This document shows, in pieces, positions 8,864 to 16,728 of a DNA stretch of 64,000 nt. The position numbers and the translations under genes are program-made. Position 1 is the first letter of the stretch. Every line of letters begins with the position of its first letter. Source of the stretch: JAFDZW01 sp964404255 (GTDB taxonomy: Bacteria > Bacteroidota > Ignavibacteria > Palsa-1295); the NCBI GenBank assembly GCA_964404255.1, contig CAYOJJ010000013.1, forward strand, positions 1 to 64,000, written 5' to 3'. The notes beneath the pieces are model-generated. The model was not told the origin of the DNA. It searched no databases and worked only from the letters and a program-made list of their open reading frames with translations.

Positions 8864-9187
8864 TTAATTATAATTGACCGTCCGGCCATTATCGCCATTG
8901 AGTACATGGTGCTCGAAAATAGGCTTGGCAGTGCCTTCGACGACCAGTTCATTATAGGCGGCGGCGAGCTTGGCGATGCAATTTCCGCAGAAATAATTTT
9001 CAAAGCCGGCTTTCTTTTCGACCGTTACTACTTCTTCCCGGGCATAGCCTTCACCGCAGAGGTGGCAGCCGACGCCCTCTACGGACCCTTCTGCAGTATC
9101 GCGTTCGCGACGTAGTAAGTTCTTATATCCCCACCAGATAAAGTAAAACGCCCCGACAAGCAGGATAACTGAAAACAAAATCTTCAT
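8864..9187 (-). CDS. Small membrane protein with zinc-ribbon-like CxxC pairs
   Basis: 107 aa. One N-terminal TM segment ('ILFSVILLVGAFYFIWWGYKNLL', residues 2-24) precedes a soluble tail with 'CHLCGEG' and 'YFCGNC', two CxxC knuckles about 24 residues apart, which fits a treble-clef or rubredoxin-like zinc site. I do not recognise the family. Its stop is 60 bases upstream of dus on the same strand, so it may lead that transcript. The ArsR gene lies divergently upstream. Confidence 0.65.
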   Translation of the reverse strand: MKILFSVILLVGAFYFIWWGYKNLLRRERDTAEGSVEGVGCHLCGEGYAREEVVTVEKKAGFENYFCGNCIAKLAAAYNELVVEGTAKPIFEHHVLNGDNGRTVNYN

Positions 9188-9304
9188 TAAATTTTAAAAC
9201 GCCATCTGATCCCTTTTCGTGCAAGGCAGAATAATAGTCGAAGTAGTGCTGGAAATATTTTTATAAAAACGCGGAACCGAATGGTTACGGGTTCGCATTT
9301 ACAA

Positions 9305-9326
9305 TGCGTAACTAATCAGTTACGCA
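9305..9326. promoter_or_regulatory. Palindromic operator in the arsR leader
   Basis: A perfect inverted repeat of 9-bp half-sites (TGCGTAACT at 9305-9313, AGTTACGCA at 9318-9326) with an AATC spacer, ending 5 bases before the arsR ATG. A third half-site, GTTACG, lies near 9285. Position and symmetry fit autorepression by the ArsR protein. A 10/12 match to its core (ACTAATCAGTTA) occurs at 16729-16740. Confidence 0.75.
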
Positions 9327-9331
9327 ATTTT

Positions 9332-9685
9332 ATGAGACGAGACGTATTTCAAGCCATAGCCGATCCGAAGCGCCGGGCCATTCTGCAACTGCTGGCCTTG
9401 CAGACCCTGACGCTCAACGGGATTGCCGAGCACTTCAAGGTTAGCCGTCCGGCGGTTTCGAAGCATGTGAAGATCCTTTCCGAGTGCGGACTCGTGAAAG
9501 TAGAGCAGCGTGGCCGCGAACGCTACTGCGAGGCGAAGCTCGAAAAGCTCGGGGAAGTATCGGACTGGGTCGAGCAGTACCGCCGCTTCTGGGAATCGAG
9601 ACTCGATGCCTTAGAAGAGTACTTGCAGGAATTGCAAGCTAATGGTGCAAACTCCGAAGGAGTAGGGGATGGCAAAGACAGCTAA
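9332..9685 (+). CDS. ArsR/SmtB-family regulator (SRPBCC-associated type)
   Basis: 117 aa from the ATG at 9332. The upstream frame to 9281 would read through the palindrome and adds non-conserved residues. The winged helix is clear: 'MRRDVFQAIADPKRRAILQLL', recognition region 'GIAEHFKVSRPAVSKHVKIL', wing 'GLVKVEQRGRERYC', and a long C-terminal helix 'WVEQYRRFWESRLDALEEYL'. No ELCVC metal motif is present, so it is not an obvious arsenic sensor. This subtype characteristically precedes AHSA1/SRPBCC genes, as here. Its 3' end overlaps the DUF1801 gene by 17 bases. It probably represses the downstream operon. Confidence 0.92.
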   Translation: MRRDVFQAIADPKRRAILQLLALQTLTLNGIAEHFKVSRPAVSKHVKILSECGLVKVEQRGRERYCEAKLEKLGEVSDWVEQYRRFWESRLDALEEYLQELQANGANSEGVGDGKDS

Positions 9686-10067
9686 AGCAAAACCAATCAG
9701 GAAAACCGGTAAGGAGCTGGTGGATGAATATATAGCTAGGCTTGAGCATCCTTTCAAAAAAGAACTGGAAGCTGTAAGGAAGATCATTCTAAAAGCAAAC
9801 CCGAAAATGCAGGAGCGCATCAAATGGAATTCGCCGAGTTTCTTTTATCATTCGGATTTTGGGGCATTCCATCTTCGAGATACTTCTCGCTTGCATTTGG
9901 TGCTGGTATTTCCTAATGGTATCGTTGCCGATGGTGGTGGCTTGCTCGAAGGAGATTATAAAGATAGACGAATGGTCTATTTCACCAGTATGAAGGATGT
10001 AAAGGCAAAGCAGGCAACGCTTGAGAAAGTAGTCAATGCCTGGATTGCACTTGATGAAAAAAACTGA
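9669..10067 (+). CDS. DUF1801-domain protein
   Basis: 132 aa. It matches the DUF1801/YdhG-like fold: 'YIARLEHPFKKELEAVRKIILKANPKMQERIKWNSPSFFYHSDFGAFHLRD'. The conserved 'IKWNSPSF' is a family hallmark. It is a small cytoplasmic alpha/beta protein of unknown function, common beside ArsR-SRPBCC genes. Translation is coupled to arsR by overlap. A Lys-rich N-terminus (KTAKAKPIRKTGK) may be disordered. Confidence 0.82.
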   Translation: MAKTAKAKPIRKTGKELVDEYIARLEHPFKKELEAVRKIILKANPKMQERIKWNSPSFFYHSDFGAFHLRDTSRLHLVLVFPNGIVADGGGLLEGDYKDRRMVYFTSMKDVKAKQATLEKVVNAWIALDEKN

Positions 10068-10091
10068 TTTTTAATATTACTATACACGTAT

Positions 10092-10559
10092 ATGTCATCT
10101 TCAACTGCCGATCGCGAGATCATAATTACCCGGGTACTGAATGCACCGCGCGAGTTGGTTTGGTTAGCCTGGACCGATATCAAGCATCTCGTCAACTGGT
10201 GGGGACCAACCGGCTTTACCAATACGACGACTGAATTTGAATTGAAAGTCGGAGGCACCTGGCGTCATATAATGCATGGCCCGGATGGCACCGATTACCC
10301 GAACCGCATTATTTTCGAAGAAATCGTACCGCCCGAAAAGCTGGTCTATGTTCATGATAGCGGTGAGGATGGTATTGATGATGCCCAGTTCGTTGCTACT
10401 GTTACTTTTGAAGATGAAGGTGATAAGACGAGAGTGACAATGAAATCGGTCTTTAGAACGGCAAAAGAACGCGATCATGTCGTGAAAGTCTATCACGCAA
10501 TCGAAGGTGGCAAGCAGCACCTCGGTCGTTTGGACGAATACGTACAGGGTTTGAAATAA
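10092..10559 (+). CDS. SRPBCC (AHSA1/START-like) protein 1
   Basis: 155 aa helix-grip protein with a hydrophobic pocket. Hallmarks are 'VLNAPRELVWLAWTDIKHLVNWWGPTGFT' and 'LKVGGTWRHIMHGPDGTDYPN'. The C-terminal helix is 'IEGGKQHLGRLDEYVQGL'. It is the first of six related genes in the cluster. Ligand unknown. No signal peptide, so cytoplasmic. It lies 24 bases after the DUF1801 gene with only a weak RBS. Confidence 0.9.
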   Translation: MSSSTADREIIITRVLNAPRELVWLAWTDIKHLVNWWGPTGFTNTTTEFELKVGGTWRHIMHGPDGTDYPNRIIFEEIVPPEKLVYVHDSGEDGIDDAQFVATVTFEDEGDKTRVTMKSVFRTAKERDHVVKVYHAIEGGKQHLGRLDEYVQGLK

Positions 10560-10574
10560 TAAGTAGTTCCAATT

Positions 10575-11006
10575 ATGGCAACCGATTCGATCATTATCTC
10601 AAAACTTTTCGATGCTCCGAAAGAGCAGATATGGAAAGCACTCACCGAAAAAGAACGAATGAAGCAGTGGTATTTCGATCTCAAAGAATTCAAACCGGAA
10701 GTCGGTTTTGAGTTTGAGTTTTACGGAGGTACCGAAGAGAGGCAATACTTACATCGGTGTAAGATTGTCGAAGTCATACCCGAACAAAAGCTTTCCTATA
10801 GCTGGAGGTACGAGGGCTATCAAGGTGATTCACTCGTCAGCTTCGAGCTCAAGCCTGAAGATGGAAAAACGAGAGTGACTGTTACCCATAGCGGCACCGA
10901 AAGCTTCCCGAAGGACGATCCAAACTTTGCCCGCACGAGCTTCACCGCAGGATGGACGTATATCATCGAAACATCACTACCAAAATATCTCGAATCATCG
11001 AAATAA
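10575..11006 (+). CDS. SRPBCC (AHSA1-like) protein 2
   Basis: 143 aa. 'KLFDAPKEQIWKALTEKERMKQWYFDLKEF' and 'GFEFEFYGGTEERQYLHRCKIVEVIPEQKLSYSW' place it in the YndB/AHSA1 group, a different branch from gene 1 because it lacks the WWGP signature. It lies 15 bases downstream of gene 1. It ends with 'SFTAGWTYIIETSLPKYLE', the usual terminal helix that closes the pocket. Confidence 0.88.
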   Translation: MATDSIIISKLFDAPKEQIWKALTEKERMKQWYFDLKEFKPEVGFEFEFYGGTEERQYLHRCKIVEVIPEQKLSYSWRYEGYQGDSLVSFELKPEDGKTRVTVTHSGTESFPKDDPNFARTSFTAGWTYIIETSLPKYLESSK

Positions 11007-11021
11007 TAATAGTATACTAGT

Positions 11022-11567
11022 ATGATGACACAAGAGTTAGTATCGCAAGTAGCACTTGCCGATTGCGCCGTCGTGATCACGCGAACGATCAATGCCCCGC
11101 GAGAACTGGTATTCGAAGCCTTTACTAATGCCGAGCAGATCGTCAGGTGGTTCGGCCCGGATATGTATAGCGCAACCGCAGAGATCGAGCCACACCTCGG
11201 TGGCAAATTTTCACTCACACTCTATGGCCCTGCCGATGCACCGGCAGAAGTGCAGGGGCCGTTTCCATTAAAAGGCGAATTTCTCGAGTTCGACCGTCCT
11301 TCGAAGATCGTTTATACGGCGGATATGTCCGGGCATCCGGAATCATGGAAACAAGAAATGGCAAAGCACATGGGCGATCCCGACGCAAACTTTTTGAAAG
11401 GAGTGGTAACGATAACATTCGAACCCGTTAACGGCAAGACTGTACTGACTATTATTTCGAACTTTGAATCCAATATGGTACGCGATGGCTTTGCAAACAA
11501 CGGCATGACTCTGGGCTGGGATATGAGTCTAACCAAACTCGAAGCGCTTCTCACCAATGAACAGTAA
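11022..11567 (+). CDS. SRPBCC (AHSA1-like) protein 3
   Basis: 181 aa; the ATGATG at 11022/11025 leaves the exact start open. 'TRTINAPRELVFEAFTNAEQIVRWFGPDMYSATAEIEPHLGGKFSLTLYGP' is a canonical AHSA1 N-terminus. The C-terminal helix 'GMTLGWDMSLTKLEALL' follows a long beta region. It is slightly longer than the others because of an insert at about 100-125 ('SGHPESWKQEMAKHMGDPD'). It starts 15 bases after gene 2. Confidence 0.88.
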   Translation: MMTQELVSQVALADCAVVITRTINAPRELVFEAFTNAEQIVRWFGPDMYSATAEIEPHLGGKFSLTLYGPADAPAEVQGPFPLKGEFLEFDRPSKIVYTADMSGHPESWKQEMAKHMGDPDANFLKGVVTITFEPVNGKTVLTIISNFESNMVRDGFANNGMTLGWDMSLTKLEALLTNEQ

Positions 11568-11575
11568 AAAAAACA

Positions 11576-12454
11576 ATGAAACTACCTATCATCACAGTAC
11601 TTGCAGGATTACTGCTGGCTTCCTGTTCGTCGGACAAAAAAGAAACAACAATGCATGCTATAACCCATGATAGTACTTCGGTCAAGACCGGCTACAGCCA
11701 GGTCAATGGCATAAAGATGTACTATGAATTACACGGAGATAACGGTGAGTATCTGGTACTTATTCATGGCGGTGGCTCGACGATTACTACCTCGTTCGCT
11801 ACAGTGCTTCCGCTTCTGGCAAAAGATCATAAAGTAGTAGCCGTCGAACTGCAAAACCATGGTCATACAGAAAGTCGTGAAGTCCCTGAGACCTTCGAGC
11901 AGGATGCGGATGATGTAGCGGCGTTGTTGGCAAATTTGCATATCGAGAAAGCATCGTTCTTCGGTTTCAGCAATGGTGGCAACACGGCAATACAGATCGC
12001 GCTTCGACATCCGAACGTGGTGAATAAACTGGTGCTTGCTTCGACCTTCTACAAGCGCGAAGGTTTTTCCCCGGGATTTTTCGATGGCATGAAGCAGCTA
12101 ACAGTAGAAGTAATACCGAAGGCATTAAAAGATGCATTTTTGAAAATCAATAACGATAGCACGAAGTTACTCGCAACCTTCAATAAAGATCGCGAGCGTA
12201 TGCTTCACTTCAAAGATTGGTCCGATGCCGATATGGCTTCGATTGCGATGCCGACGCTTATCATTAATGGTGATCACGATGTCGTTTCGAATGAACATGC
12301 GGTAGCCATGTCGCGACTGATCAAAAACTCACGGCTTATGATCTTACCCGGCGCCCATGGTGAGTATATAGGTGTCGCTGAAAACCCAGACCCGACCGGA
12401 CATCTACCGCAATTTACTGCGCAAGTTGTAACCGATTTTTTAACGAAGCACTAA
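11576..12454 (+). CDS. Alpha/beta hydrolase lipoprotein
   Basis: 292 aa. The signal peptide ends in lipobox 'LASC' (residues ~14-17), unusual within a cluster of cytoplasmic proteins. The fold is clear: oxyanion motif 'LIHGGGS', nucleophile elbow 'GFSNGG' (Ser), acid in 'LIINGDHDVV' and catalytic His in 'ILPGAHGEY'. The substrate is unknown; the closest general type is the haloperoxidase/esterase group. It lies 8 bases after SRPBCC gene 3 and is presumably cotranscribed, placing one envelope-anchored hydrolase in the module. Confidence 0.87.
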   Translation: MKLPIITVLAGLLLASCSSDKKETTMHAITHDSTSVKTGYSQVNGIKMYYELHGDNGEYLVLIHGGGSTITTSFATVLPLLAKDHKVVAVELQNHGHTESREVPETFEQDADDVAALLANLHIEKASFFGFSNGGNTAIQIALRHPNVVNKLVLASTFYKREGFSPGFFDGMKQLTVEVIPKALKDAFLKINNDSTKLLATFNKDRERMLHFKDWSDADMASIAMPTLIINGDHDVVSNEHAVAMSRLIKNSRLMILPGAHGEYIGVAENPDPTGHLPQFTAQVVTDFLTKH

Positions 12455-12468
12455 TTGTACTTACTGGT

Positions 12469-12930
12469 ATGAGTAAAGATCTGATTATCGTGCGCTATTT
12501 CGATGCGCCGGTTTCATTGGTCTGGAAAGCCTGGACCGATCCACAAACATTCATGAAATGGTGGGGGCCTAAAACGTTTACCTGTCCGTTCTGCGAGATC
12601 GATCTGCGCGTCGGTGGGAAATACCTTACCTGCATGAGAGGTCCGGAAGGCGATTTTTGGATAACGGGCACCTATCTTGAAATCGACCCTAAGAAAAAGC
12701 TCGTCTATACTGATAATTTTGCCGATGAGAAGGGAAATATAGTTGAGGCATCCCATTATAGAATGCCTAACTTTGAGAACGAGTTAGTCGTTACTCTGCT
12801 CTTCGAAGAGGAGAATGGAAAAACAAAAATGACACTTATCCATACCGGCCTGCCGGAAGGTGAGATGACCGAAATGACGGCTCAGGGCTGGAATGAATCG
12901 TTCGATAAAATCCCCGGAAGTATTGCTTAA
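12469..12930 (+). CDS. SRPBCC (AHSA1-like) protein 4
   Basis: 153 aa. 'IIVRYFDAPVSLVWKAWTDPQTFMKWWGPKTFTCPFCEIDLRVGGKYLTCMRGPEGDFW' carries the same WWGP and VGGKY signatures as gene 1, with an added CPFC pair and a Cys after 'YLT'. The C-terminus 'GWNESFDKIPGSI' is a shortened closing helix. It lies 14 bases downstream of the hydrolase. Ligand unknown. Confidence 0.88.
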   Translation: MSKDLIIVRYFDAPVSLVWKAWTDPQTFMKWWGPKTFTCPFCEIDLRVGGKYLTCMRGPEGDFWITGTYLEIDPKKKLVYTDNFADEKGNIVEASHYRMPNFENELVVTLLFEEENGKTKMTLIHTGLPEGEMTEMTAQGWNESFDKIPGSIA

Positions 12931-12947
12931 TATTTTTTGCTATAACT

Positions 12948-13571
12948 ATGAGTAACGTATTTGTCGCTGCTGCTATAACGCTGGATGGCTTTATGGCAGG
13001 CCCGAATAATAGCCCAGCCAACCCGATGGGCGATAACGCTTCGAAGATCAGTAGTTGGTTGTTCAAGCAGCGTTCCTTTCGCCAGCATCTTGGTATCGAT
13101 GATGGCGGGGATACCGGAAAGAATAATCAGATCACCGAAGAGACCTTCAATCGCATCGGTGCGAATATCATGGGCAATAAGATGTTCAAGGAAGGAGAGG
13201 CCGCCTGGCCGGAGAAAGCGCCATTTGGCTGTCCGGTATTTGTGCTGACCCACGAGAAACGCGAGCCTTGGGTTCGTCCCGGTGGTACGACGTTCTACTT
13301 CACCAACGAATCGCTTGAAGCCGTACTTGAAAAAGCAAAAGCTGTTGCCGGCAACAAGGATGTTCGCATCAGCGGTGGTGGCTCGGTCATACAGCAATAT
13401 ATCAATGCCGGTCTCGTCGATGAATTGCTGGTGCATATCTCACCCGTGTTTCTCGGTGGTGGTACTCGTCTGCTCAATGGACTCGATGGTAGCAAAAATA
13501 CCTTGGAGCTTATCGAAGCGATTGGTACACCTGAAGTAACTCACTTACGATATGCAATAAAACGCTCATAA
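12948..13571 (+). CDS. RibD C-terminal/DHFR-like reductase 1
   Basis: 207 aa. It belongs to the dihydrofolate-reductase-like NADPH-binding family (RibD_C, YyaP/YwjB type): 'VAAAITLDGFMAGPNNSP', 'GANIMGNKMF', 'PVFVLTHEKREPW', 'VRISGGGSVIQQYINAGLVDELLVHISPVFLGGGTRLL'. It probably reduces a small heterocycle with NADPH; the substrate is unknown and a genuine folate role is unlikely because such paralogues are usually accessory. It lies 17 bases after SRPBCC 4. A paralogue sits at 16777 in the second module. Confidence 0.88.
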   Translation: MSNVFVAAAITLDGFMAGPNNSPANPMGDNASKISSWLFKQRSFRQHLGIDDGGDTGKNNQITEETFNRIGANIMGNKMFKEGEAAWPEKAPFGCPVFVLTHEKREPWVRPGGTTFYFTNESLEAVLEKAKAVAGNKDVRISGGGSVIQQYINAGLVDELLVHISPVFLGGGTRLLNGLDGSKNTLELIEAIGTPEVTHLRYAIKRS

Positions 13572-13607
13572 CGTACTCGAATTTTTTCACTAACATTACA
13601 ATCAATC

Positions 13608-14036
13608 ATGGCAGGATTAAACCCATACTTAAACTATCCCGGTACCACCGAGGAAGCATTCAATTTTTACAAATCTGTCTTCGGTGGCGATTTCGCAAAC
13701 CTGATGCGCTTTAAAGATACGCCGGAAGCTTCTAAGCTTTCTGCCGAAGAAGGCGAAAAGATCATGCACGTTTCGTACCCGATCAAAGGTACAATGCTGA
13801 TGGCAACCGATGCCCTCGAATCGATGGGTCAGAAAATAGATAATGGCAACAGCTTCCATCTTGCTGTATCAGCCGATTCGAAAGAGGAAGCCGATAAATA
13901 CTTTAATAGCCTTGCTGTTGGCGGTACTGTAGTAATGCCGCTGATGGATACCTTCTGGGGCGCCTATTTTGGTATGCTTAAAGACAAATATGGTGTTCAG
14001 TGGATGGTTAGCCACGATAAGAACATGCAGCAATAA
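13608..14036 (+). CDS. VOC-superfamily (PhnB-like) protein 1
   Basis: 142 aa. It reads as a glyoxalase/bleomycin-resistance-like fold of the PhnB subtype: 'LNPYLNYPGTTEEAFNFYKSVFGGDFANLMRF', then 'IMHVSYPIKGTMLMATDALESMG' and 'TFWGAYFGMLKDKYGVQWMVSHDKN'. The near-identical architecture and ending of the gene at 18877 mark the two as paralogues. Possible role: a metal-dependent enzyme or drug-binding protein. It is the last gene before a long intergenic hairpin. Confidence 0.87.
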   Translation: MAGLNPYLNYPGTTEEAFNFYKSVFGGDFANLMRFKDTPEASKLSAEEGEKIMHVSYPIKGTMLMATDALESMGQKIDNGNSFHLAVSADSKEEADKYFNSLAVGGTVVMPLMDTFWGAYFGMLKDKYGVQWMVSHDKNMQQ

Positions 14037-14046
14037 TTCTTTCTCG

Positions 14047-14090
14047 AATATCGGCATTCTTGCTTATTGTAAAGCAGGAATGCCGGTATT
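14047..14090. promoter_or_regulatory. Long intergenic hairpin
   Basis: A 19-bp stem with two G:U pairs (14047-14065 with 14072-14090) around a 6-nt loop, in the 128-base gap between the VOC gene and SRPBCC 5. No U-tract follows, so it may be an RNA-stability or partial-termination element inside the operon and not a standard terminator. Confidence 0.55.
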
Positions 14091-14164
14091 CAAACCTTAT
14101 TGCTCTGCCGTAGCGTATATGTTAGCGGCAGGGTAGTCACTTCCACCATTATATAACCCTTTTT

Positions 14165-14674
14165 ATGACTACAACGAAAGTCCAACTGTTTATTATCAAA
14201 CGCACACTCAATGCTCCGCGCGAATTAGTGTGGAAAGCCTGGACAGAACCAGAACGCTTAAAAAAATGGTTTGGCCCCAAAGGTGTAACCATGCCTGAAT
14301 GCAAACTCGATTTGCGACCGGGAGGATATTTTCATTATTGCATGCAAGGCCCGGATGGTAATAAAGGATGGGGCAAGTGGGTATTTCAGGAAGTCGATCC
14401 TCCGAAAAAACTGGTACTGGTTAATTCCTTTGCCGATGAGCAAGGCAATAGCATCCCAGCGCCATTTATAGATAAGTGGCCGATCGAAACGCTCTCGACT
14501 ACCACGCTGGAAGAACGCGATGGCAAAACCGAACTTACCATACAATGGGAGCCTTATAATGCTTCCGAAGAAGAGATCGCTACTTTCCTAAATAACTTCC
14601 CCAGCATGAATGGCGGCTGGAACGGTACGTTCGAACAACTTGAAGCCTATCTTGCCGAAGAACAGAAAGCATAA
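14165..14674 (+). CDS. SRPBCC (AHSA1-like) protein 5
   Basis: 169 aa. 'IIKRTLNAPRELVWKAWTEPERLKKWFGPKGVTMPECKLDLRPGGYFHYCMQGPDG' is a textbook AHSA1 N-terminus, and 'MNGGWNGTFEQLEAYLAEEQ' the closing helix. The stop is followed after 2 bases by the DUF2277 start, so the two are probably translationally coupled. Confidence 0.9.
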   Translation: MTTTKVQLFIIKRTLNAPRELVWKAWTEPERLKKWFGPKGVTMPECKLDLRPGGYFHYCMQGPDGNKGWGKWVFQEVDPPKKLVLVNSFADEQGNSIPAPFIDKWPIETLSTTTLEERDGKTELTIQWEPYNASEEEIATFLNNFPSMNGGWNGTFEQLEAYLAEEQKA

Positions 14675-14676
14675 CA

Positions 14677-14943
14677 ATGTGCCGAAATATCAAAACGCTT
14701 TTTAATTTCGACCCGCCGGCAACCGACGAGGAGATCCATGATGCTTCACTGCAATTCGTAAGAAAGCTTTCCGGCTTTACCAAGCCTTCGCAGGCAAACG
14801 AAGTCGCTTTTGACCTTGCCGTTGAAGAAACTGCTAAGATTGCGCGCCGATTGATCGATTCGTTAGTAACTAATGCCGAGCCACGCAACCGCGAAGAAGA
14901 AGCCGCAAAGGCACGTGCTCGTGCTATTGCACGCTTCGGATGA
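14677..14943 (+). CDS. DUF2277-family protein
   Basis: 88 aa. The N-terminus 'MCRNIKTLFNFDPPATDEEIHDASLQFVRKLSGF' is diagnostic of DUF2277, a short family with invariant Cys2-Arg3-Asn4. The function is unknown; the fold appears helical, with an Arg/Glu/Ala-rich C-terminus. DUF2277 genes are often found with SRPBCC genes, which agrees with the 2-base spacing here. Confidence 0.9.
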   Translation: MCRNIKTLFNFDPPATDEEIHDASLQFVRKLSGFTKPSQANEVAFDLAVEETAKIARRLIDSLVTNAEPRNREEEAAKARARAIARFG

Positions 14944-14971
14944 ATTGAATTATCGATAAGGAGATGGAACG

Positions 14972-15379
14972 ATGGAAAATACTATTGCTCAGAAATGGAA
15001 ATCGTACGCACCGTACTTTCATAGTTTGCTCAGGATCGTTGCGGCGTTTATCTTTATGCAATCCGGGGCCATGAAGCTCTTCGGCTTTCCAATAGCAATG
15101 CCGAATGGCATAACCGCCGAATTCCCGTCACAAATCTGGTTCGCCGGAGCATTGGAAGTATTCGGTGGAGCAGCCATCCTGCTCGGATTATGTACCCGGC
15201 CGGTAGCATTTATCCTTTCCGGCGAGATGGCTGTAGCATATTTCCAGGCCCATGCGCCACATGGATTTTGGACGATCGTTAATCATGGCGGCGATGCGAT
15301 GCTCTTTTGCTTCATCTTTCTTTATTTCTCGGCCGCCGGCGCAGGACCGTGGAGTATTGATGCGATGCGAAAGAAATAA
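14972..15379 (+). CDS. DoxX-family membrane protein 1
   Basis: 135 aa with four predicted TM helices: 'LLRIVAAFIFMQSGAMKLFGF', 'WFAGALEVFGGAAILLGL', 'PVAFILSGEMAVAYFQAHA' and 'AMLFCFIFLYFSAAGAGPWS'. The 'SGAMKLFGFP' motif after TM1 is typical of DoxX/DoxD. It is an inner-membrane protein, linked elsewhere to thiol redox stress or quinone chemistry; the role here is unknown. It is the last gene of module 1, followed by a terminator. GGAG precedes the start. Confidence 0.87.
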   Translation: MENTIAQKWKSYAPYFHSLLRIVAAFIFMQSGAMKLFGFPIAMPNGITAEFPSQIWFAGALEVFGGAAILLGLCTRPVAFILSGEMAVAYFQAHAPHGFWTIVNHGGDAMLFCFIFLYFSAAGAGPWSIDAMRKK

Positions 15380-15397
15380 ATGGTAATATTTTTGAAT

Positions 15398-15427
15398 AAA
15401 AAAGGCTGCCTATGGTAGCCTTTTTTT
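15398..15427 (+). terminator. Terminator of module 1
   Basis: Stem AAAAAAGGCT...AGCCTTTTTTT with inner pairing GGCTGCC/GGTAGCC (one G:U) and a TAT loop, followed by seven Ts. It begins 18 bases after the DoxX stop. Confidence 0.88.
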
Positions 15428-15599
15428 ATTGTCTGAACCGTCGCGCCACGGCGGACGAGGAATCCCTGACGTCCTTGTGAATCCACTTACGCGACCGCCA
15501 TTGAAATACTGGATGATATTGTTGCCGTAACTTCAGAACTCAATGTAATATTGAATACACGCGATTCGAAGCCCGAATCCGCGACCCCAACCCCCATTA
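15428..15599. repeat. Intergenic region with composite dispersed repeat
   Basis: No gene is seen here. It contains GAGGAATCCCTGAC (about 15460-15475), matching the complement of GTCAGGGGATTCCTC at about 58535, and GCGACCCCAACCCCC (about 15581-15596), matching the C-rich blocks near 58590 and the complement of bases 1-68. The same two repeat types co-occur in both gaps, so this looks like a composite REP-like element. Confidence 0.6.
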
Positions 15600-16565
15600 T
15601 CAATTATACTTGTTCCGATAATCAAGCGGCGATAAGCCTGTTATTTTTTTAAAGATCGTTCTAAATGCCTTTGTATCGGTATAGCCGATATCATACATGA
15701 TCTCCGTGATCTGCTTATTGCTCACTTCAAGGCTTTTTTTTGCTGCTTCTATCTTCACTCGCTGCATATATTCGACGACCGAATAAGAGGTGGCTTTCTT
15801 AAAGCGGCGCTCGAAGGTTCGCCGTGCCATAGCCGATTGAATAGCCAGTTCATCAACCGTCAGCTTTTTCTGATAATTATTCTCGATGAAGTTCTGTGCA
15901 TCTTTGATCGGCTCATCGTCATGATGCTTCTCACCGGCAAAAATAAAGAACGGCGATTGGCTTTCGCGCTCTATCTCTATCTCATAGATCTTTGCGCACA
16001 TATTGGAGACACCACGGCCCGCATATTTTTCAATCAGATATAAGATAAGATTCCAAAAGGAATTCGCTCCGCCGCTTGTATAAACGCCTTGCATATCGGT
16101 GATGATGCGCTCACTGACAAGATCGATATCCGGAAACATCTTACGAAAATCGTTTTGCGCCAACCAATGAGTCGAGCATTTTTTTCCTTCCAATAATCCG
16201 GTTGCGGCAAGAAGAAAGGTGCCGACACAAAGGCTTGCAACTTCAGCACCGTTACGATACTGAAAATTGATCCATGGGAAAAATTCTTTATTGATATCGA
16301 TAACTTCTTCCATATTCCCATTGACTGCGGGAATAATAATAAGATCGGTCTTCTCAAGACGGTCGATTGTGGTATCTGGCTTAACGGTAAAGAGTTTATC
16401 GTAAGTGATAGGCTCATCGGTAATGCCAACGAGTTCTATTTTGAACAGGGGCTGCTTACCCATACCCACTAAAACCTCATTAGCGCGTGAAAAACCGATA
16501 AACGATCCTTCAATACAGCCTAAGGCTGCAGCACCGCGCGGGACTAAGACTGAAATATGCTTCAT
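15600..16565 (-). CDS. GlxA-family transcriptional regulator (DJ-1/PfpI + AraC HTH)
   Basis: 321 aa. Residues ~1-175 form a class I amidotransferase-like (DJ-1/PfpI) sensor with 'VASLCVGTFLLAATGLLEGKKCSTHW', where the Cys sits at the nucleophile-elbow position. Residues ~220-321 hold two AraC helix-turn-helix units ('KLTVDELAIQSAMARRTFERRFKKATSYSV' and 'QITEIMYDIGYTDTKAFRTIFKKITGLSPLDYR'). It probably activates a nearby gene in response to an unknown small molecule. It is encoded opposite to and between the two SRPBCC/VOC modules; the 211-base gap to 16777 is divergent. Confidence 0.93.
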   Translation of the reverse strand: MKHISVLVPRGAAALGCIEGSFIGFSRANEVLVGMGKQPLFKIELVGITDEPITYDKLFTVKPDTTIDRLEKTDLIIIPAVNGNMEEVIDINKEFFPWINFQYRNGAEVASLCVGTFLLAATGLLEGKKCSTHWLAQNDFRKMFPDIDLVSERIITDMQGVYTSGGANSFWNLILYLIEKYAGRGVSNMCAKIYEIEIERESQSPFFIFAGEKHHDDEPIKDAQNFIENNYQKKLTVDELAIQSAMARRTFERRFKKATSYSVVEYMQRVKIEAAKKSLEVSNKQITEIMYDIGYTDTKAFRTIFKKITGLSPLDYRNKYN

Positions 16566-16648
16566 GGTACAAATATACCAAGTATCAATGTCGCAATCAA
16601 CCCCTTAAGTTGCCGTTTTTACACCTCACAGATATTTCTCAGGCTGAG

Positions 16649-16656
16649 TATTTTTG
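16649..16656 (+). promoter_or_regulatory. Bacteroidota-type -7 box (TATTTTTG)
   Basis: TATTTTTG fits TAnnTTTG in the divergent gap between glxA-like and module 2. It lies about 120 bases upstream of the ATG at 16777, and the ArsR-core-like site at 16729 is downstream of it, where a repressor could block transcription. Confidence 0.4.
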
Positions 16657-16728
16657 TATCGTAATCACAACGCAGTCGGAAAAACCGAAAGATTGTGAGA
16701 CAAAATATAACACAGCAACCCATTATAT

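Noticed and set aside
8268..8867. 199-aa plus-strand reading frame
   Set aside because: It is antisense to the dus gene with Cys-rich, low-complexity translation and no RBS.
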